A stretch of 64,000 bases of DNA from Bacteroidales bacterium (GTDB taxonomy: Bacteria > Bacteroidota > Bacteroidia > Bacteroidales > UBA4417): positions 1 to 64,000 of the forward strand of contig JADJGZ010000019.1 of assembly GCA_016707785.1 (NCBI GenBank). The letters are read 5' to 3'. Made by a program: the position numbers and the translations under genes. The notes beneath the pieces were generated by a model. The model was not told where the DNA came from and did not search any database. It was given only the letters and a program-made list of their open reading frames with translations. Of the stretch, positions 54,867 to 64,000 are shown one piece after another (position 1 is the first letter of the stretch; every line of letters begins with the position of its first letter).

Positions 54867-55646
54867 TTAGGTGTGGTTCCGGATCTTTCGGGCGTACATG
54901 TTGAATTTATCAACTGTTCCATATTCGAACACGGCAAATTGATCGAGGATGCTTTGAATTTGTCCCCGGCCAGAAAATTTATCTTCTATAATGAGCGTGA
55001 TTTCAGGGTATTTCACCAGGAATTCCCCGGCGCCTTTCAATGCTTCAGGTTCCATACCTTCAGCATCCAGCTTAATGAGGATTTTCTCATCAAGTTCAAT
55101 TTTAATTTCATTTGACAGGGAATCCAGGGTCCTGATCTCTGCCGGACAGCTTCCGGAATGATTGTCACGATCAATATGGGAAGCTCCTGTATTCACCGGG
55201 TTGAAAACAAACTTTTCGCTTCTGTTGCTTTCTCCAAGTCCGAAAGGGAATGATTTTACCTTATCTCCTAATCCATTCAGCTCAAAATTCCTGACCATTA
55301 CAGCATAATTCTCGGGGATAGGTTCGAACGAAAAACATCTCATATTGTGTTTTGAGAGCAGGATCACATAATCTCCCACACATGCACCGGCATCAATAAA
55401 TACGTTATGGCCGCCCAGGTTTTTAAAGATGAAATCCTTGACACTCCATTCGTACATGAGGTTTGCAAATTGAAAATCGTTGGTATTCTTCCTGCAGAAA
55501 AAGGTCCCCATAGAAGTGCGGATGGTCCGGTCACTTTTATGTGATTTCTTTGTAGTAAGATACCTGATGGAAGAGAAGATGGATTTAATATCTCCAAACT
55601 TCAGATATTCAAACAGATAACGGGCATATATCCATAATTTTCTCAT
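54867..55646 (-). CDS. FkbM-family methyltransferase
   Basis: 259 residues. The SAM site is VFIDAGACVGDYVILLSKH, followed by CFSFEPIPENYAVMVRNFEL and the family element LIKLDAEGMEPEALKGAGEFL. FkbM enzymes O-methylate sugars or polyketides, and in glycan clusters they cap or decorate surface polysaccharide. Its ATG overlaps the stop of the upstream acyltransferase gene (4 bp, 55643-55646), so they are translationally coupled. Confidence 0.9.
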   Translation of the reverse strand: MRKLWIYARYLFEYLKFGDIKSIFSSIRYLTTKKSHKSDRTIRTSMGTFFCRKNTNDFQFANLMYEWSVKDFIFKNLGGHNVFIDAGACVGDYVILLSKHNMRCFSFEPIPENYAVMVRNFELNGLGDKVKSFPFGLGESNRSEKFVFNPVNTGASHIDRDNHSGSCPAEIRTLDSLSNEIKIELDEKILIKLDAEGMEPEALKGAGEFLVKYPEITLIIEDKFSGRGQIQSILDQFAVFEYGTVDKFNMYARKIRNHT

Positions 55647-56692
55647 ACTGAAACCGGGTTAGATGAAAACAGCTTCCTGGTCAATAAATAGTTTCGACCA
55701 AGTAATAATAGTCGTGTCAGGGAATTCCTGTCAAAAATTTTATCAGCAAGAATGGGTAAAAATAATCCTGCTGTTATTGCAAATATAACGATCAAAACAG
55801 GGGAATGCAATCCGAGTGATGTGGAGATGATCCTGGCACCGGCTGTTCCAAAGGCATGAAAAAGGTAAATGGTATAGGAGAATCCTCCAAGCCATGCCAG
55901 GTATTTGGTATGAAATTTCATTTTCAACAATAAAATGGCACCGCTGAGTCCAATCATCAGACCAATTCCGGTGCCCTTGCTCATGTAGTAATCTATCACT
56001 CCATACCATACCAGTTGCTGTATCACGACGCCTGTGATCAGGCAGATCCAGACCAGTGATGTTATTGCCTTGTTATTGAATAAATCAGGGTAACGTTTGA
56101 GGCCCACTCCAATGAGGAAAAATGGCAGCAAATAGATCACTCCTTTATAACTAAGGTAGTTGGGGGCTTCATCGGTGATAAAATAAGTCCTGAGGATCAG
56201 CATAATCACTGCGATAATAAGCACAACAGACCAGTTCAGCAGTGGCTGCAACTTTTTGAGCATATCCAGTCCTGCTACAATCAGAAAAACAAAAAACAGG
56301 GAAGGAAGGTACCAGTAGAGTGTAAAAGGGAAAACCAGCAGTCGCCAGATGCCTGAGATCTCATGTTTCAAAGTTGTGCCTGGCACAAAGTGCTGGGTGA
56401 GATAGTAGATGGCCCCTACGAAAAGCATAGGTACCAGTAATCGCCGGGCCTTCCCTGATATAAAACCTGAGAAGTCTGTTGAATTTACAGGGCGCATGGC
56501 ATAAATCCATCCGGAGATCACCGTAAATAGTGGCATCCTGAGAAACTGGAAGCTGTAATTAAAATACCTGAGCCAGGAATCATCCGAAACCCTCATAGCA
56601 TACTGCGGACCATCCCCTATTGCATGGCCTGCTACCACCAGGATAATGGCCAGTCCGCGAAGGGTCTCTATGGAAGGATCTTTAATGGTCAT
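55643..56692 (-). CDS. acyltransferase-3 family membrane protein
   Basis: 349 residues with about ten transmembrane helices. The N-terminus has SIETLRGLAIILVVAGHAI (catalytic-type His) and FLRMPLFTVISGWIYA, typical of acyltransferase 3. The group that adds acetyl or similar acyl groups to extracytoplasmic sugars is the likely role, here O-acylation of the surface glycan. It is coupled to fkbM downstream. Confidence 0.85.
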   Translation of the reverse strand: MTIKDPSIETLRGLAIILVVAGHAIGDGPQYAMRVSDDSWLRYFNYSFQFLRMPLFTVISGWIYAMRPVNSTDFSGFISGKARRLLVPMLFVGAIYYLTQHFVPGTTLKHEISGIWRLLVFPFTLYWYLPSLFFVFLIVAGLDMLKKLQPLLNWSVVLIIAVIMLILRTYFITDEAPNYLSYKGVIYLLPFFLIGVGLKRYPDLFNNKAITSLVWICLITGVVIQQLVWYGVIDYYMSKGTGIGLMIGLSGAILLLKMKFHTKYLAWLGGFSYTIYLFHAFGTAGARIISTSLGLHSPVLIVIFAITAGLFLPILADKIFDRNSLTRLLLLGRNYLLTRKLFSSNPVSV

Positions 56693-56726
56693 TTTCTCAG
56701 GCTGGAGTATGATGATTACTCCCGAT

Positions 56727-57968
56727 TTACTCTTTAACAGGATTTACACTCATTGCCAACCCGGGTTGAGAAGCCGGAAATTCATCAGCGATCACTTTCG
56801 CTGATGCAACTTTAGTCTCGCGTCGGGTGGAACTTACCACAATCATGAAACGCTCTTTCAGTTTCAGGAAGAAGGATTCGAAGTATCGGTATGAAAGACT
56901 TGCGATGGCGATCGTCAGAATGACTGAGAAAACATAAATCAGCACATTGAAGAGTACAAAATTGCCTGTATCGAGTCCGGTTCTTTGCAATACTGTCAAG
57001 ACCAGTGCAATACAAATCGTATGATACATGTAAATACCGTAGGAAATATTGCCCAGGTAGGAATAAACCGGGTTCTCCAGTTTCAGTCTGCATTTGGCAT
57101 TGGTGGATACATTCATGATGAGAATGGTGAAGAGCAAAGCATCGAACAAGGTTTGCCCGATAAATTTGAACCTTACCGTAAGGATCACAACAATTCCAAC
57201 AACCGTAAGTATTTGTGTAATCGGGTGATAAATCGCATTCAGGATTTTCTCCTTCTTGTAAAAAAGGACATAGGCACCAATGGCTCCAAGTGACATCTGC
57301 TCAATCTGGAAAAGATCCCAGAACCTTTGAACCGTTCGCAGGTAAACCATGTACTGGTAGTCGGGGCTCAGGACATAATCCAGAGAAACCGCCATAAATA
57401 CCGTTACTGAAAACTTAAGTACGATGAATATGATGAGGAATTTCAGCAGAACTTTCCTGAAGGTGCGGATCAATAAAGGCCATAGGATATAGAACTGTTC
57501 TTCAACTCCTACTGACCATGCCTGGTTGGCGCCTACAATAGGGGCTTCTGTTACCCTAAGCACATTAGGAAGCATAAAGGCAAAAAGCAGGACCTTAAGA
57601 GAAAAATGCTCATTTAATTCAGTTACAGGGCCGATATTGATAAACCGGGGCAGGACGAACAATCCCATGAACATGATCAGGTAATACAGAGGCCAGATCC
57701 TCAGGATACGCCTGATATAAAAGTTTTTAACGGCAATATGATGCGTTTTCTCATATTCTGCCAACAAAAGAAAGGTGATGAGAAATCCACTGAGAACAAA
57801 AAACAATGAAACGCCCTGGTGTCCGATAGATTCAAAAAAGTTGTTCCTGAAAAGATTAGGCATTCCCTGCCAAAGTTTGAATTGCTCCACATGATGCAGA
57901 ATCACGAAAAAGGCTGCCCAAAAGCGGAGACCATTCAGGCCGGGGAAGTATATTTTTCTGCTTTCCAT
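56727..57968 (-). CDS. OafA/YrhL-type acyltransferase
   Basis: 413 residues, about eleven transmembrane helices, with LNGLRFWAAFFVILHHVEQF (His-His motif), GVSLFFVLSGFLITFLLL, RRILRIWPLYYL and ANQAWSVGVEEQFYILWPLL. These are classic OafA/YrhL O-acetyltransferase landmarks. It is a second, distinct acyltransferase-3 gene in the cluster, separated from the first by 34 bp. Target: probably a hydroxyl of the polysaccharide made by the neighbouring transferases. Confidence 0.9.
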   Translation of the reverse strand: MESRKIYFPGLNGLRFWAAFFVILHHVEQFKLWQGMPNLFRNNFFESIGHQGVSLFFVLSGFLITFLLLAEYEKTHHIAVKNFYIRRILRIWPLYYLIMFMGLFVLPRFINIGPVTELNEHFSLKVLLFAFMLPNVLRVTEAPIVGANQAWSVGVEEQFYILWPLLIRTFRKVLLKFLIIFIVLKFSVTVFMAVSLDYVLSPDYQYMVYLRTVQRFWDLFQIEQMSLGAIGAYVLFYKKEKILNAIYHPITQILTVVGIVVILTVRFKFIGQTLFDALLFTILIMNVSTNAKCRLKLENPVYSYLGNISYGIYMYHTICIALVLTVLQRTGLDTGNFVLFNVLIYVFSVILTIAIASLSYRYFESFFLKLKERFMIVVSSTRRETKVASAKVIADEFPASQPGLAMSVNPVKE

Positions 57969-58062
57969 AAAGTATTTTTGTCGAAGAATAAGGAAGAAAA
58001 ACCTTTCTCACTTTTCCATGCCTGGAAAGAAGGGGAAAGGATTTTGATTAAAACGGGTCAGA

Positions 58063-58671
58063 CTATTTAGTGACCGGTTTTTCCCATTTATTGGTTTCAA
58101 AATTGAATTTCTTGATAATCCTGGCAGGGTTTCCTGCAACCACCGAATAGGGTGGTATATCGCGGGTAACCACACTTCCGGAAGCAATGATGCAATGCGT
58201 ACCAATGTGCAGTCCCTGGATAATCACTGAATTACCGCCAATCCATACATCGTCATCCACCACCGTTTTATTGGCTGAAACGCCTTGTTCCTTGATTGGG
58301 CGAGTAACATCTTCAAAATTGTGCGTGAGTCCGGTGATCTGTGCACCGCTTCCGATGGTTACAAAATTTCCTAATGTGACTGGTCCCACCAGTTTAACCC
58401 TTGAGGTAACAGCACAACGGTCACCAATAATGATATCCCCCATCCCATTATTGATGATGGTATAATCTTCGATAATGGTTCTGTATCCAATGGAGAATTT
58501 CCTGCTGGGAATCAGGTCGAGCCTGGCTTTCCGGCGAATGATGGAGCCTTTTCCACGTTTGATAATAAATGGATAAACCAGGATCCGGGTCCAGAGGCGC
58601 GGACGGGTGGCATAAGGATGGATCATCAAGTAATGGATGATCTTTTTCAATTTTGGGTGACTATCAAGCAT
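58063..58671 (-). CDS. hexapeptide-repeat acyltransferase
   Basis: 202 residues from the Met before LDSHPKLKKIIHYLM. An ATG at 58791 would overlap the upstream gene and adds unrelated residues. The left-handed beta-helix repeats are in VVDDDVWIGGNSVIIQGLHI, IGTHCIIASGSVVTRDIP and YSVVAGNPARII, typical of WbbJ/LacA-type sugar O- or N-acetyltransferases. His in ITGLTHNF is the likely catalytic residue. It works in the cytoplasm on sugar precursors. It is 53 bp downstream of a GT4 gene. Confidence 0.85.
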   Translation of the reverse strand: MLDSHPKLKKIIHYLMIHPYATRPRLWTRILVYPFIIKRGKGSIIRRKARLDLIPSRKFSIGYRTIIEDYTIINNGMGDIIIGDRCAVTSRVKLVGPVTLGNFVTIGSGAQITGLTHNFEDVTRPIKEQGVSANKTVVDDDVWIGGNSVIIQGLHIGTHCIIASGSVVTRDIPPYSVVAGNPARIIKKFNFETNKWEKPVTK

Positions 58672-58724
58672 CTTAGTATTTTTTAAGTTTTGTAAAATGT
58701 CTTTTATTAATGATGGTTTTGATT

Positions 58725-59918
58725 TTACCTTTTTTTCATGTCCAGCATCTTTTGCAATGCATCGGCAAAAGCTTCGGTGCGGCTTTCCCATGAGTTTTCG
58801 GAGGCAAAAGCTACTCTTCCTGCCTGTTTTTCCGGGGTGTCCGATTCCACTTCAAGTTTAATCTTTTCAAAATAGCTTTCTTTATCAGGAGCAACGGAAA
58901 CCAGTCCACTGAATTCAGGCAGGTGGGCAAAGTCAGTCATGACAACAGGTGTTCCTACCGCCAGGTATTCATTTATTTTCAGTGGGTACACATTTTTATT
59001 GAGATGGGTACGGGTATAAGGGATGATTCCCACATGGCTGTTGAACATAATCGCAGGGATTTGTTCAGGAGGTACAGGGGGAAGAAGTTTCACATTAGGA
59101 TATTTGCTGATGGTATCTGCAGCTGCTTTATTCCTGACAGGTCCCACGAAAATGAATTCATAATCGGGAGCCTTTGTGATACAATATTCGATGATCTCAG
59201 TCTCAAACCGCTGATCGATACTTCCGGTGTAACATACCACCTTTGGAAGCCCCGGTTTTGACATCCCGTTTACAGCTTCCCTGAATAACCGGAAATCAAC
59301 CCCGTTTTTCACAACGAATATATTGGGGTGCAGGCTTGCCTTCTGGGATGCCAGGTTATCGGAGGTTACAATTACACCGTCAGTCTTTCCGATATATTCC
59401 GTTTCATATACTTTTCCCCTGGGGCCATTGCGTTTTCCATCAATAGAGTCATAGCAATAGTAAACATTCAGCCTTTCATTTAATTTCCCAGCCAGGAAAA
59501 GCCCGTAGAATGGCATGAAAGAAGTAATGGAGATGGCATCCTTCATTTTGAGCCTTTTCATAGCCTTTCTGACAGAAGACGCAATAATGAAGCTATTGAT
59601 CCTGAGCACCATCCTGAAAAGCTTGTCATTCTTGAAATGGTTGAAAGGAATTACAGGTGGCAGGGTCATTTTAACCACTTTCCCATTTTCATGGGTAGCA
59701 ATTTCCTTAAGCCGGTCCTGAATTCCCAGGATTTGTTTTACCGGTGCTTTTGTCTTTCCCAGTATGCCGGAAATCAAGTCTTTGATTGTGAAAGCATATT
59801 CCACATACAGAATCGTATTCTGCTTGCCGAGTCGTGATAACAACTGCACCGAGGAACGCTGATATTCACCGAACCAGGTTGTATTACTTATACAGACCAG
59901 ATTTTGTCCTTTAATCAT
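58725..59918 (-). CDS. GT4-type glycosyltransferase
   Basis: 397 residues from the ATG in TAA-A-ATG right after the upstream gene; a longer ATG at 60020 is out of place. A GT-B fold is suggested: N-terminal LVCISNTTWFGEYQRSSVQL, VVCYTGSIDQRFETEII at the domain switch, and the C-terminal donor site IPYTRTHLNKNVYPLKINEY then LAVGTPVVMTDFAHLPEF. The E-x7-E motif is weak (KINEYLAVG). It resembles transferases that add a sugar to lipid-linked intermediates or exopolysaccharide. Coupled to the preceding glycosyltransferase. Confidence 0.85.
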   Translation of the reverse strand: MIKGQNLVCISNTTWFGEYQRSSVQLLSRLGKQNTILYVEYAFTIKDLISGILGKTKAPVKQILGIQDRLKEIATHENGKVVKMTLPPVIPFNHFKNDKLFRMVLRINSFIIASSVRKAMKRLKMKDAISITSFMPFYGLFLAGKLNERLNVYYCYDSIDGKRNGPRGKVYETEYIGKTDGVIVTSDNLASQKASLHPNIFVVKNGVDFRLFREAVNGMSKPGLPKVVCYTGSIDQRFETEIIEYCITKAPDYEFIFVGPVRNKAAADTISKYPNVKLLPPVPPEQIPAIMFNSHVGIIPYTRTHLNKNVYPLKINEYLAVGTPVVMTDFAHLPEFSGLVSVAPDKESYFEKIKLEVESDTPEKQAGRVAFASENSWESRTEAFADALQKMLDMKKR

Positions 59919-59919
59919 T

Positions 59920-61077
59920 TTATTTCTTATTAAGTGGGCCAATTTCTTTATAAATATCCAGCACCTCTTCAGCCATTCTTTTCCAGGTGAAATAGCGTGC
60001 CCGGGTAAATCCCTTTTCAATGTTTGCTGAGCGCAGCTCCTTGTCGTTCAGCAGGTTAATTATAGCATTAGTAATCTCAGAAGGCTTGAAGGGATTCATG
60101 ATCACAGCTGCATCACCTGCAATTTCCGGCATGGAGGATGTGTTGGAGGTAATAACAGGGGTGCCGCTGGCCATAGCCTCCAGCATTGGAATCCCGAAGC
60201 TCTCCCTGAGTGAAGGATAAAGGAAGAGTTCAGACATGCTGTAGATGGCAGGCAGATCAGTATTTACAACATAACCGGTAAGTTTGATCTGGTCGATTAA
60301 TGCGGGATTTCCTATTTCTTCCAGGATTTTCCCCAGTTCCGAACGATCATAATCAAGCATGAGAAGCTTGATGTCATTTCCTGCTTTCCTCACAAAACTC
60401 GAATAGGCCTGTAAGGTTCCCTTTGTATTCTTCTTGGGGTCAGTATTTCCAAGGAAAAAGAAATATTTGTCAGGAAGGCGGTATTTTTTCTTGACCCTTT
60501 CAAGTTCAGCAGGATCGGTAACGGGTTTGAAATGTTCACTTACACCGTTATATACCGCGGTGAGCCTGGAATCCCCTTTCATTCCGAAGAAATCGGCAAT
60601 GCGGTTCTTTTCGAAGTGGGAAACGGTGATAATTTTTTTGCTACTCTTGACAATCCTTGGGACCACCATCTTTCGGTAAATATTGCCGAATTTCTGGTAT
60701 GAGGAGCCACTTCCCTGCATAATTTTAATGTAGCTGCTTTCCATGTAGATGATATCATGGAGGGTAACCACCAGCGGGATTCCCGTGAAAACGGGTGCAG
60801 TATTACTTGTGCAGTGAAGTATGTCGCAACCGGCTTTCCTGGCTGCCTTTGGAAGGGCGATCTGTTCCCATTGGGGATAGAAGCCACCACTTAGTTTTTC
60901 AATCCTGAAGTTGGGAGTTTCCTTGATTACCTGGTCATCTTCATCGGGTTTGACAAAAATGACATATTCGTTTTCATGGTCGATCTGCTGGAGGTTACGA
61001 ATCAGCTCCAGGGCCACCATATCCATCCCATGCTTTTTACTTCGAAATAAACGTTGTCCTTCAATTCCAATCTTCAT
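59920..61077 (-). CDS. GT4-family glycosyltransferase
   Basis: 385 residues with a GT-B fold: GIEGQRLFRSKKHGMDMVAL (glycine-rich N-terminus), TLHDIIYMESS, YFFFLGNTDPKKNTKGTLQA, and the donor-site pair ESFGIPMLEAMASGTPVITS with the E-x7-E motif. It is a retaining transferase (mannosyl, glucosyl or similar). It lies 12 bp after the GT2 gene upstream and one base before the next transferase start, so it is part of a tight operon. Confidence 0.92.
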   Translation of the reverse strand: MKIGIEGQRLFRSKKHGMDMVALELIRNLQQIDHENEYVIFVKPDEDDQVIKETPNFRIEKLSGGFYPQWEQIALPKAARKAGCDILHCTSNTAPVFTGIPLVVTLHDIIYMESSYIKIMQGSGSSYQKFGNIYRKMVVPRIVKSSKKIITVSHFEKNRIADFFGMKGDSRLTAVYNGVSEHFKPVTDPAELERVKKKYRLPDKYFFFLGNTDPKKNTKGTLQAYSSFVRKAGNDIKLLMLDYDRSELGKILEEIGNPALIDQIKLTGYVVNTDLPAIYSMSELFLYPSLRESFGIPMLEAMASGTPVITSNTSSMPEIAGDAAVIMNPFKPSEITNAIINLLNDKELRSANIEKGFTRARYFTWKRMAEEVLDIYKEIGPLNKK

Positions 61078-61089
61078 ATGGGTTGGTAT

Positions 61090-62304
61090 TTAAATATTCC
61101 TGACCGGTTTTACAGCACCATGTTTGGTATGGATGAACTGTTTATTTGCTCCTTTAATTTTCAGTAGTGAGAGGAACATCAGCAACATGCCTTTTGGCAG
61201 ACTCTGCAATGCCCTGAGTGTTTCCGTTGTATAAAAGGAACGGGGGATCGAGAAAACGAAAGCTAGAACGCATAGTCCAGCAGAAATGGCCCATGCAATA
61301 TTCATCCAGCCGGGAATCCCCAGGAGCAGATTGAGTGCAATGAATACAATTCCGAGGAGTAACATGGCACCCAGGAGTAAAATCCTTGGGGGTTGCATGA
61401 ACTGGAAGGCTTTATCGAAATAATCAACATTTCCTTTCGTAATGAGGGCTTTGATGGAGGCCGTCATATCCTTTTTGAAGTATAAAATCTGTGCCGAAAG
61501 CCAACGGCGGCGCTGATTACTGAATGCTTCTGCTTTCTGGATTTTTTCATCCAGTACAACGGCATCATGAAGGTAATTCACTGTGAAACCTGCTTTCAAC
61601 ATGATCAGTTCCAGTTCTTTGTCAAAGCCTCCCACCGCTTTCACAGTGGCCATCATATCCTTAAAAAATTGGTATTGAAAAGCCATTCCTGAGCCAATAA
61701 TAGCTGAAGACAGCCCTAATGCCCTATGGCCCTTTCTGAAGATATGGTTATTGATTTCTTCACTAACGGCATCGAGGATGGCAAATGCTGTATCCATATT
61801 TTTGGCGGCACGGTGTCCCTGCACAGCCACATAATTATATTCGAAAGAAGCATTGATTTTACTCAGGAAATCCAGGGCCATGAGGTTATCAGCATCCAGG
61901 ATCACGGCAATCTCATAATCATTGGAGAGTTCTTCCATGGCTTTATTCAGGGCCTTCGACTTGGTGCTTTTCTCAAATTTTACTTCCACCACCTTGATGG
62001 GCAAAGTCCTTAATTCAGTCAACGTTTCGGGTTGGAAGGAATCAGCAATGATCACTACATCAAAAAGAGATGAAGGGTAATCTTGTTTGAGTGCAGCCCG
62101 AGCCACATCAACAATTACATCATCCTCTTTATAACCGGGAATCAGGACAGCAATTTTCCTCATTTTGGGATTCCTGGAATATTCAGGCTGACGATAGAAA
62201 AATCCTGCCACTGCAAATACGAATATATACAGTGTCGAAACCGAGAGTCCTGTTAACAGGATGATTTCAAGGATATATAGGAAAGTTATCATCGAGGGAT
62301 TCAT
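61090..62304 (-). CDS. processive-type family 2 glycosyltransferase
   Basis: 404 residues: one N-terminal transmembrane helix (about 7-35), a GT-A domain with KIAVLIPGYKEDDVIVDVA, metal site VILDADNLMALDF, VQGHRAAKNMDTAFAIL, LIMLKAGFTVNYLHDAVVLD, and acceptor motif NQRRRWLSAQ (the Q-x-x-R-W motif of processive enzymes), then two or three C-terminal helices. This could build a repeating polysaccharide chain at the inner membrane. In one operon with the flanking transferase genes (12 and 23 bp gaps). Confidence 0.9.
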   Translation of the reverse strand: MNPSMITFLYILEIILLTGLSVSTLYIFVFAVAGFFYRQPEYSRNPKMRKIAVLIPGYKEDDVIVDVARAALKQDYPSSLFDVVIIADSFQPETLTELRTLPIKVVEVKFEKSTKSKALNKAMEELSNDYEIAVILDADNLMALDFLSKINASFEYNYVAVQGHRAAKNMDTAFAILDAVSEEINNHIFRKGHRALGLSSAIIGSGMAFQYQFFKDMMATVKAVGGFDKELELIMLKAGFTVNYLHDAVVLDEKIQKAEAFSNQRRRWLSAQILYFKKDMTASIKALITKGNVDYFDKAFQFMQPPRILLLGAMLLLGIVFIALNLLLGIPGWMNIAWAISAGLCVLAFVFSIPRSFYTTETLRALQSLPKGMLLMFLSLLKIKGANKQFIHTKHGAVKPVRNI

Positions 62305-62327
62305 CAGTTATGGTTTGGAATGATTCA

Positions 62328-63272
62328 TTATAAAAGCGGGTTTGAATGTATATCTCCCGGCAATGGGTTCTGAAGATGCCATGATACGGCCCTGGAATAA
62401 GCTGCCAGGTGTTTCATCTCCCCTTTAAAAAGATAGGTAAGGATATTTTTAGGGATGGAGACAAAAGTTTGGAACAACAATGCAATGAAGAATTGGGCTC
62501 CGGCCACATTCCTTCGCAGGTATAGCAGACGTGCCCTGTTTATGTAGTAGGTCTTAAAAGGACTTAATTTCCCTGTTGAGATGGATTCTTTATGCATTAT
62601 GAGGGAATTCCCGACATACCAGAGCTCAAAACCTGCTCTCCGTATCCTGGCTCCCCAGTCAAGTTCTTCATAATAAAGGAAATAACTCTCTGCCATCATC
62701 CCAACTTTCCTAATCACTTCCATGGGAACCATCATAGCAGCTCCATGAACAAAAGGTGTCGGACTATCCTTATCATACTGGCCCTTATCCTTTTCACCAA
62801 ATCCTACCCCTTTACTCCTGATGGTATAAGGGTTTATTGGAGTGAAACCGGAATATTGAATCGTATCCGGTTTGGAATAGAACCTGATTTTAGGGCTTAC
62901 CCCTCCAATGGATGGATTTGACTCACATTTATCGACAAGAGGTTCAAGAAATCCCGGTTCAACTTCAGTATCATTATTGATGAAAAGTACGTACTTACCT
63001 TTAGCAATGCGGGTTCCGATATTATTACCCCCTGCAAAACCAAGGTTCACTTTACTTTGAATGAATTGGATTTCAGGGTAATTCTCAATTATCATAGAAG
63101 GATCATCATCGGGAGAAGCATTATCAATCACAATTACCTCGATATTAGGATAGGTGATCTTCCTAAGGGAGGCAAGCAACGCACAGGTGACTTCCGGGTG
63201 GTTGAAATTGACTGTAATGATTGAAACCAGTGGGTGATCCATCTTATTAATCTTAGTGGTAAAGTCTTTCAT
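62328..63272 (-). CDS. rhamnosyltransferase-like family 2 glycosyltransferase
   Basis: 314 residues. A Met at residue 11, just before DHPLVSIITVNFN, could be the start (63242). The GT-A domain shows VIVIDNASPDDDPSMI, LGFAGGNNIGTRIAKGKYVL, the metal site LFINNDTEVEPGFLEP, and LYYEELDWGARIRRAGFELW. This WbbL-type group commonly adds rhamnose or similar sugars to lipid-linked glycans. First transferase of the minus-strand cluster in the window. Confidence 0.9.
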   Translation of the reverse strand: MKDFTTKINKMDHPLVSIITVNFNHPEVTCALLASLRKITYPNIEVIVIDNASPDDDPSMIIENYPEIQFIQSKVNLGFAGGNNIGTRIAKGKYVLFINNDTEVEPGFLEPLVDKCESNPSIGGVSPKIRFYSKPDTIQYSGFTPINPYTIRSKGVGFGEKDKGQYDKDSPTPFVHGAAMMVPMEVIRKVGMMAESYFLYYEELDWGARIRRAGFELWYVGNSLIMHKESISTGKLSPFKTYYINRARLLYLRRNVAGAQFFIALLFQTFVSIPKNILTYLFKGEMKHLAAYSRAVSWHLQNPLPGDIHSNPLL

Positions 63273-63310
63273 TGGGGAAATCTCCCCCGACTTTCCTTAT
63301 TCATTGTTTA

Positions 63311-64000
63311 TTAATTACTTTCAGTGAAAACTGTAACTATTTCGTTGCTCACATTTAAGAATTTCGGGTTCTTTAACTCTCCCCAATACCTTATGACTCT
63401 TTCAAGGTCTTCGAGGCGTAATGGTTTCGAGATATAATCATCCATACCGGAAACAATGCATTTCTCTTTATCCCCCTGCATAGCATTAGCCGTCATGGCA
63501 ATGATAACAGGCCCATCATGATTCCAGCGTTCTTTAATTTTTTGGGTAGCCTCATATCCATCCATTTCGGGCATTTGTACATCCATGAAAATGAGGTCAT
63601 AATGTTTCCTTTTCAATGCATCAATGGCTTCATGGCCATTAGCTACCAGGTCGGTTTTAAAACCCAGCACATCAAACAGGTTACGGATCAGTTTCTGATT
63701 AATGAAATTGTCTTCAGCAATCAGTATCCTGAAAGGGTATTGTATGGAGATATTCTTCAGATCTTGTTCGAGGTCCTTATGAGCTGAAATGTGGTTGCTT
63801 CCCGGGTTAAGGACTGAAACCAGGATTTCTGCCAGGTGAGAATGTTTCACAGGCTTGTTTAGGTAATAGGAAAAGAGCTGCTGCATTTCCGGGTTCTTTT
63901 GATTGATGCCGATAGAAGTCAGCATAATCAAAGGCATCTGGGATTTGGAGTATTTCTTGCTGATCTCTTTTGCAAGCATTTCCCCATCCATTTCCGGCAT
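63311..64000 (-). CDS. C-terminal part of a hybrid kinase or regulator with two receivers
   Basis: The window edge cuts the gene, so the 229 residues seen are only its end. The first residues (MPEMDGEMLA) continue a receiver domain whose phospho-acceptor Asp lies beyond the edge. It has the switch element MLTSIG and Lys in NKPVKHS. A second receiver is complete: ILIAEDNFINQ, FMDVQMPEMDG, AMTANAM and YISKPL. This layout is typical of the C-terminus of BarA/GacS-like hybrid kinases, but a stand-alone double receiver is possible. No HPt follows. Confidence 0.85.
   Translation of the reverse strand: MPEMDGEMLAKEISKKYSKSQMPLIMLTSIGINQKNPEMQQLFSYYLNKPVKHSHLAEILVSVLNPGSNHISAHKDLEQDLKNISIQYPFRILIAEDNFINQKLIRNLFDVLGFKTDLVANGHEAIDALKRKHYDLIFMDVQMPEMDGYEATQKIKERWNHDGPVIIAMTANAMQGDKEKCIVSGMDDYISKPLRLEDLERVIRYWGELKNPKFLNVSNEIVTVFTESN

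Noticed and set aside
1..64000. tRNA or rRNA genes
   Set aside because: No T-loop (GTTCRANYC) in a plausible cloverleaf and no rRNA-like sequence was noticed. A tRNAscan run would be decisive.
1..64000. Insertion sequences, integrases or prophage
   Set aside because: No transposase, integrase or phage gene is seen. Repeats are simple-sequence or word-mosaic types without coding capacity.

Overview
The window is chromosomal DNA of a Bacteroidota bacterium, most likely from Bacteroidales or a close relative. It is moderately AT-rich and has no obvious Shine-Dalgarno sites. Several gene starts are preceded by boxes close to the Bacteroidota -7 consensus (TAnnTTTG). Nine predicted secreted proteins end in a type IX secretion (T9SS) type-A C-terminal sorting domain. 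None of the T9SS machinery lies in the window.

Layout. 0-2.2 kb: decayed DNA with two adjacent minus-strand pseudogenes (a beta-lactamase-fold serine hydrolase and an outer-membrane protein). 2.3-5.2 kb: a coupled plus-strand operon of thioredoxin-like protein, ApbE flavin transferase, DUF4266 lipoprotein with a CxC tail, and DUF3570 outer-membrane protein (the last frameshifted). 5.3-8.2 kb: polA, split by several indels and carrying Asn in place of the motif C Asp. 8.3-13.7 kb: a histidine kinase, a barrel protein plus LVIVD lipoprotein pair, and a UMF1-type MFS transporter, separated by repeat-rich intergenic DNA.

13.8-41.9 kb is the core of the window, an almost unbroken minus-strand run of secreted T9SS cargo. 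It holds a close relative of Porphyromonas gingivalis peptidylarginine deiminase (PPAD), three C25 (gingipain-family) peptidases, two tandem Asp-box propeller proteins, an Omp28-like CxxC protein and an M14 carboxypeptidase. A GT87 glycosyltransferase, an arsenite methyltransferase and a candidate small RNA lie among them. The apparent logic is extracellular protein breakdown: C25 endopeptidases cut, the deiminase can modify exposed C-terminal Arg, and the M14 enzyme trims C-termini. Part of this set shares one C-terminal scaffold of jelly-roll and PKD-like modules.

42-51.9 kb: a ROK sugar kinase and a signalling block (FIST sensor plus giant hybrid kinase, GAF plus hybrid kinase, single-domain receiver), with a 51-bp tandem repeat and a 10-bp minisatellite between them. 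52-63.3 kb: a minus-strand surface-glycan cluster (five glycosyltransferases, FkbM methyltransferase, two acyltransferase-3 proteins, one hexapeptide acyltransferase) ending in a T9SS parallel beta-helix protein. The window ends inside another hybrid kinase with two receiver domains.

Many reading frames are interrupted by one-base indels, often in short homopolymers, mostly in the first 8.2 kb and also near 29.56, 38.56 and 50.68 kb. Assembly error and real decay cannot be separated from sequence alone. Only the serine-hydrolase remnant also shows in-frame nonsense codons, which favour real decay there.
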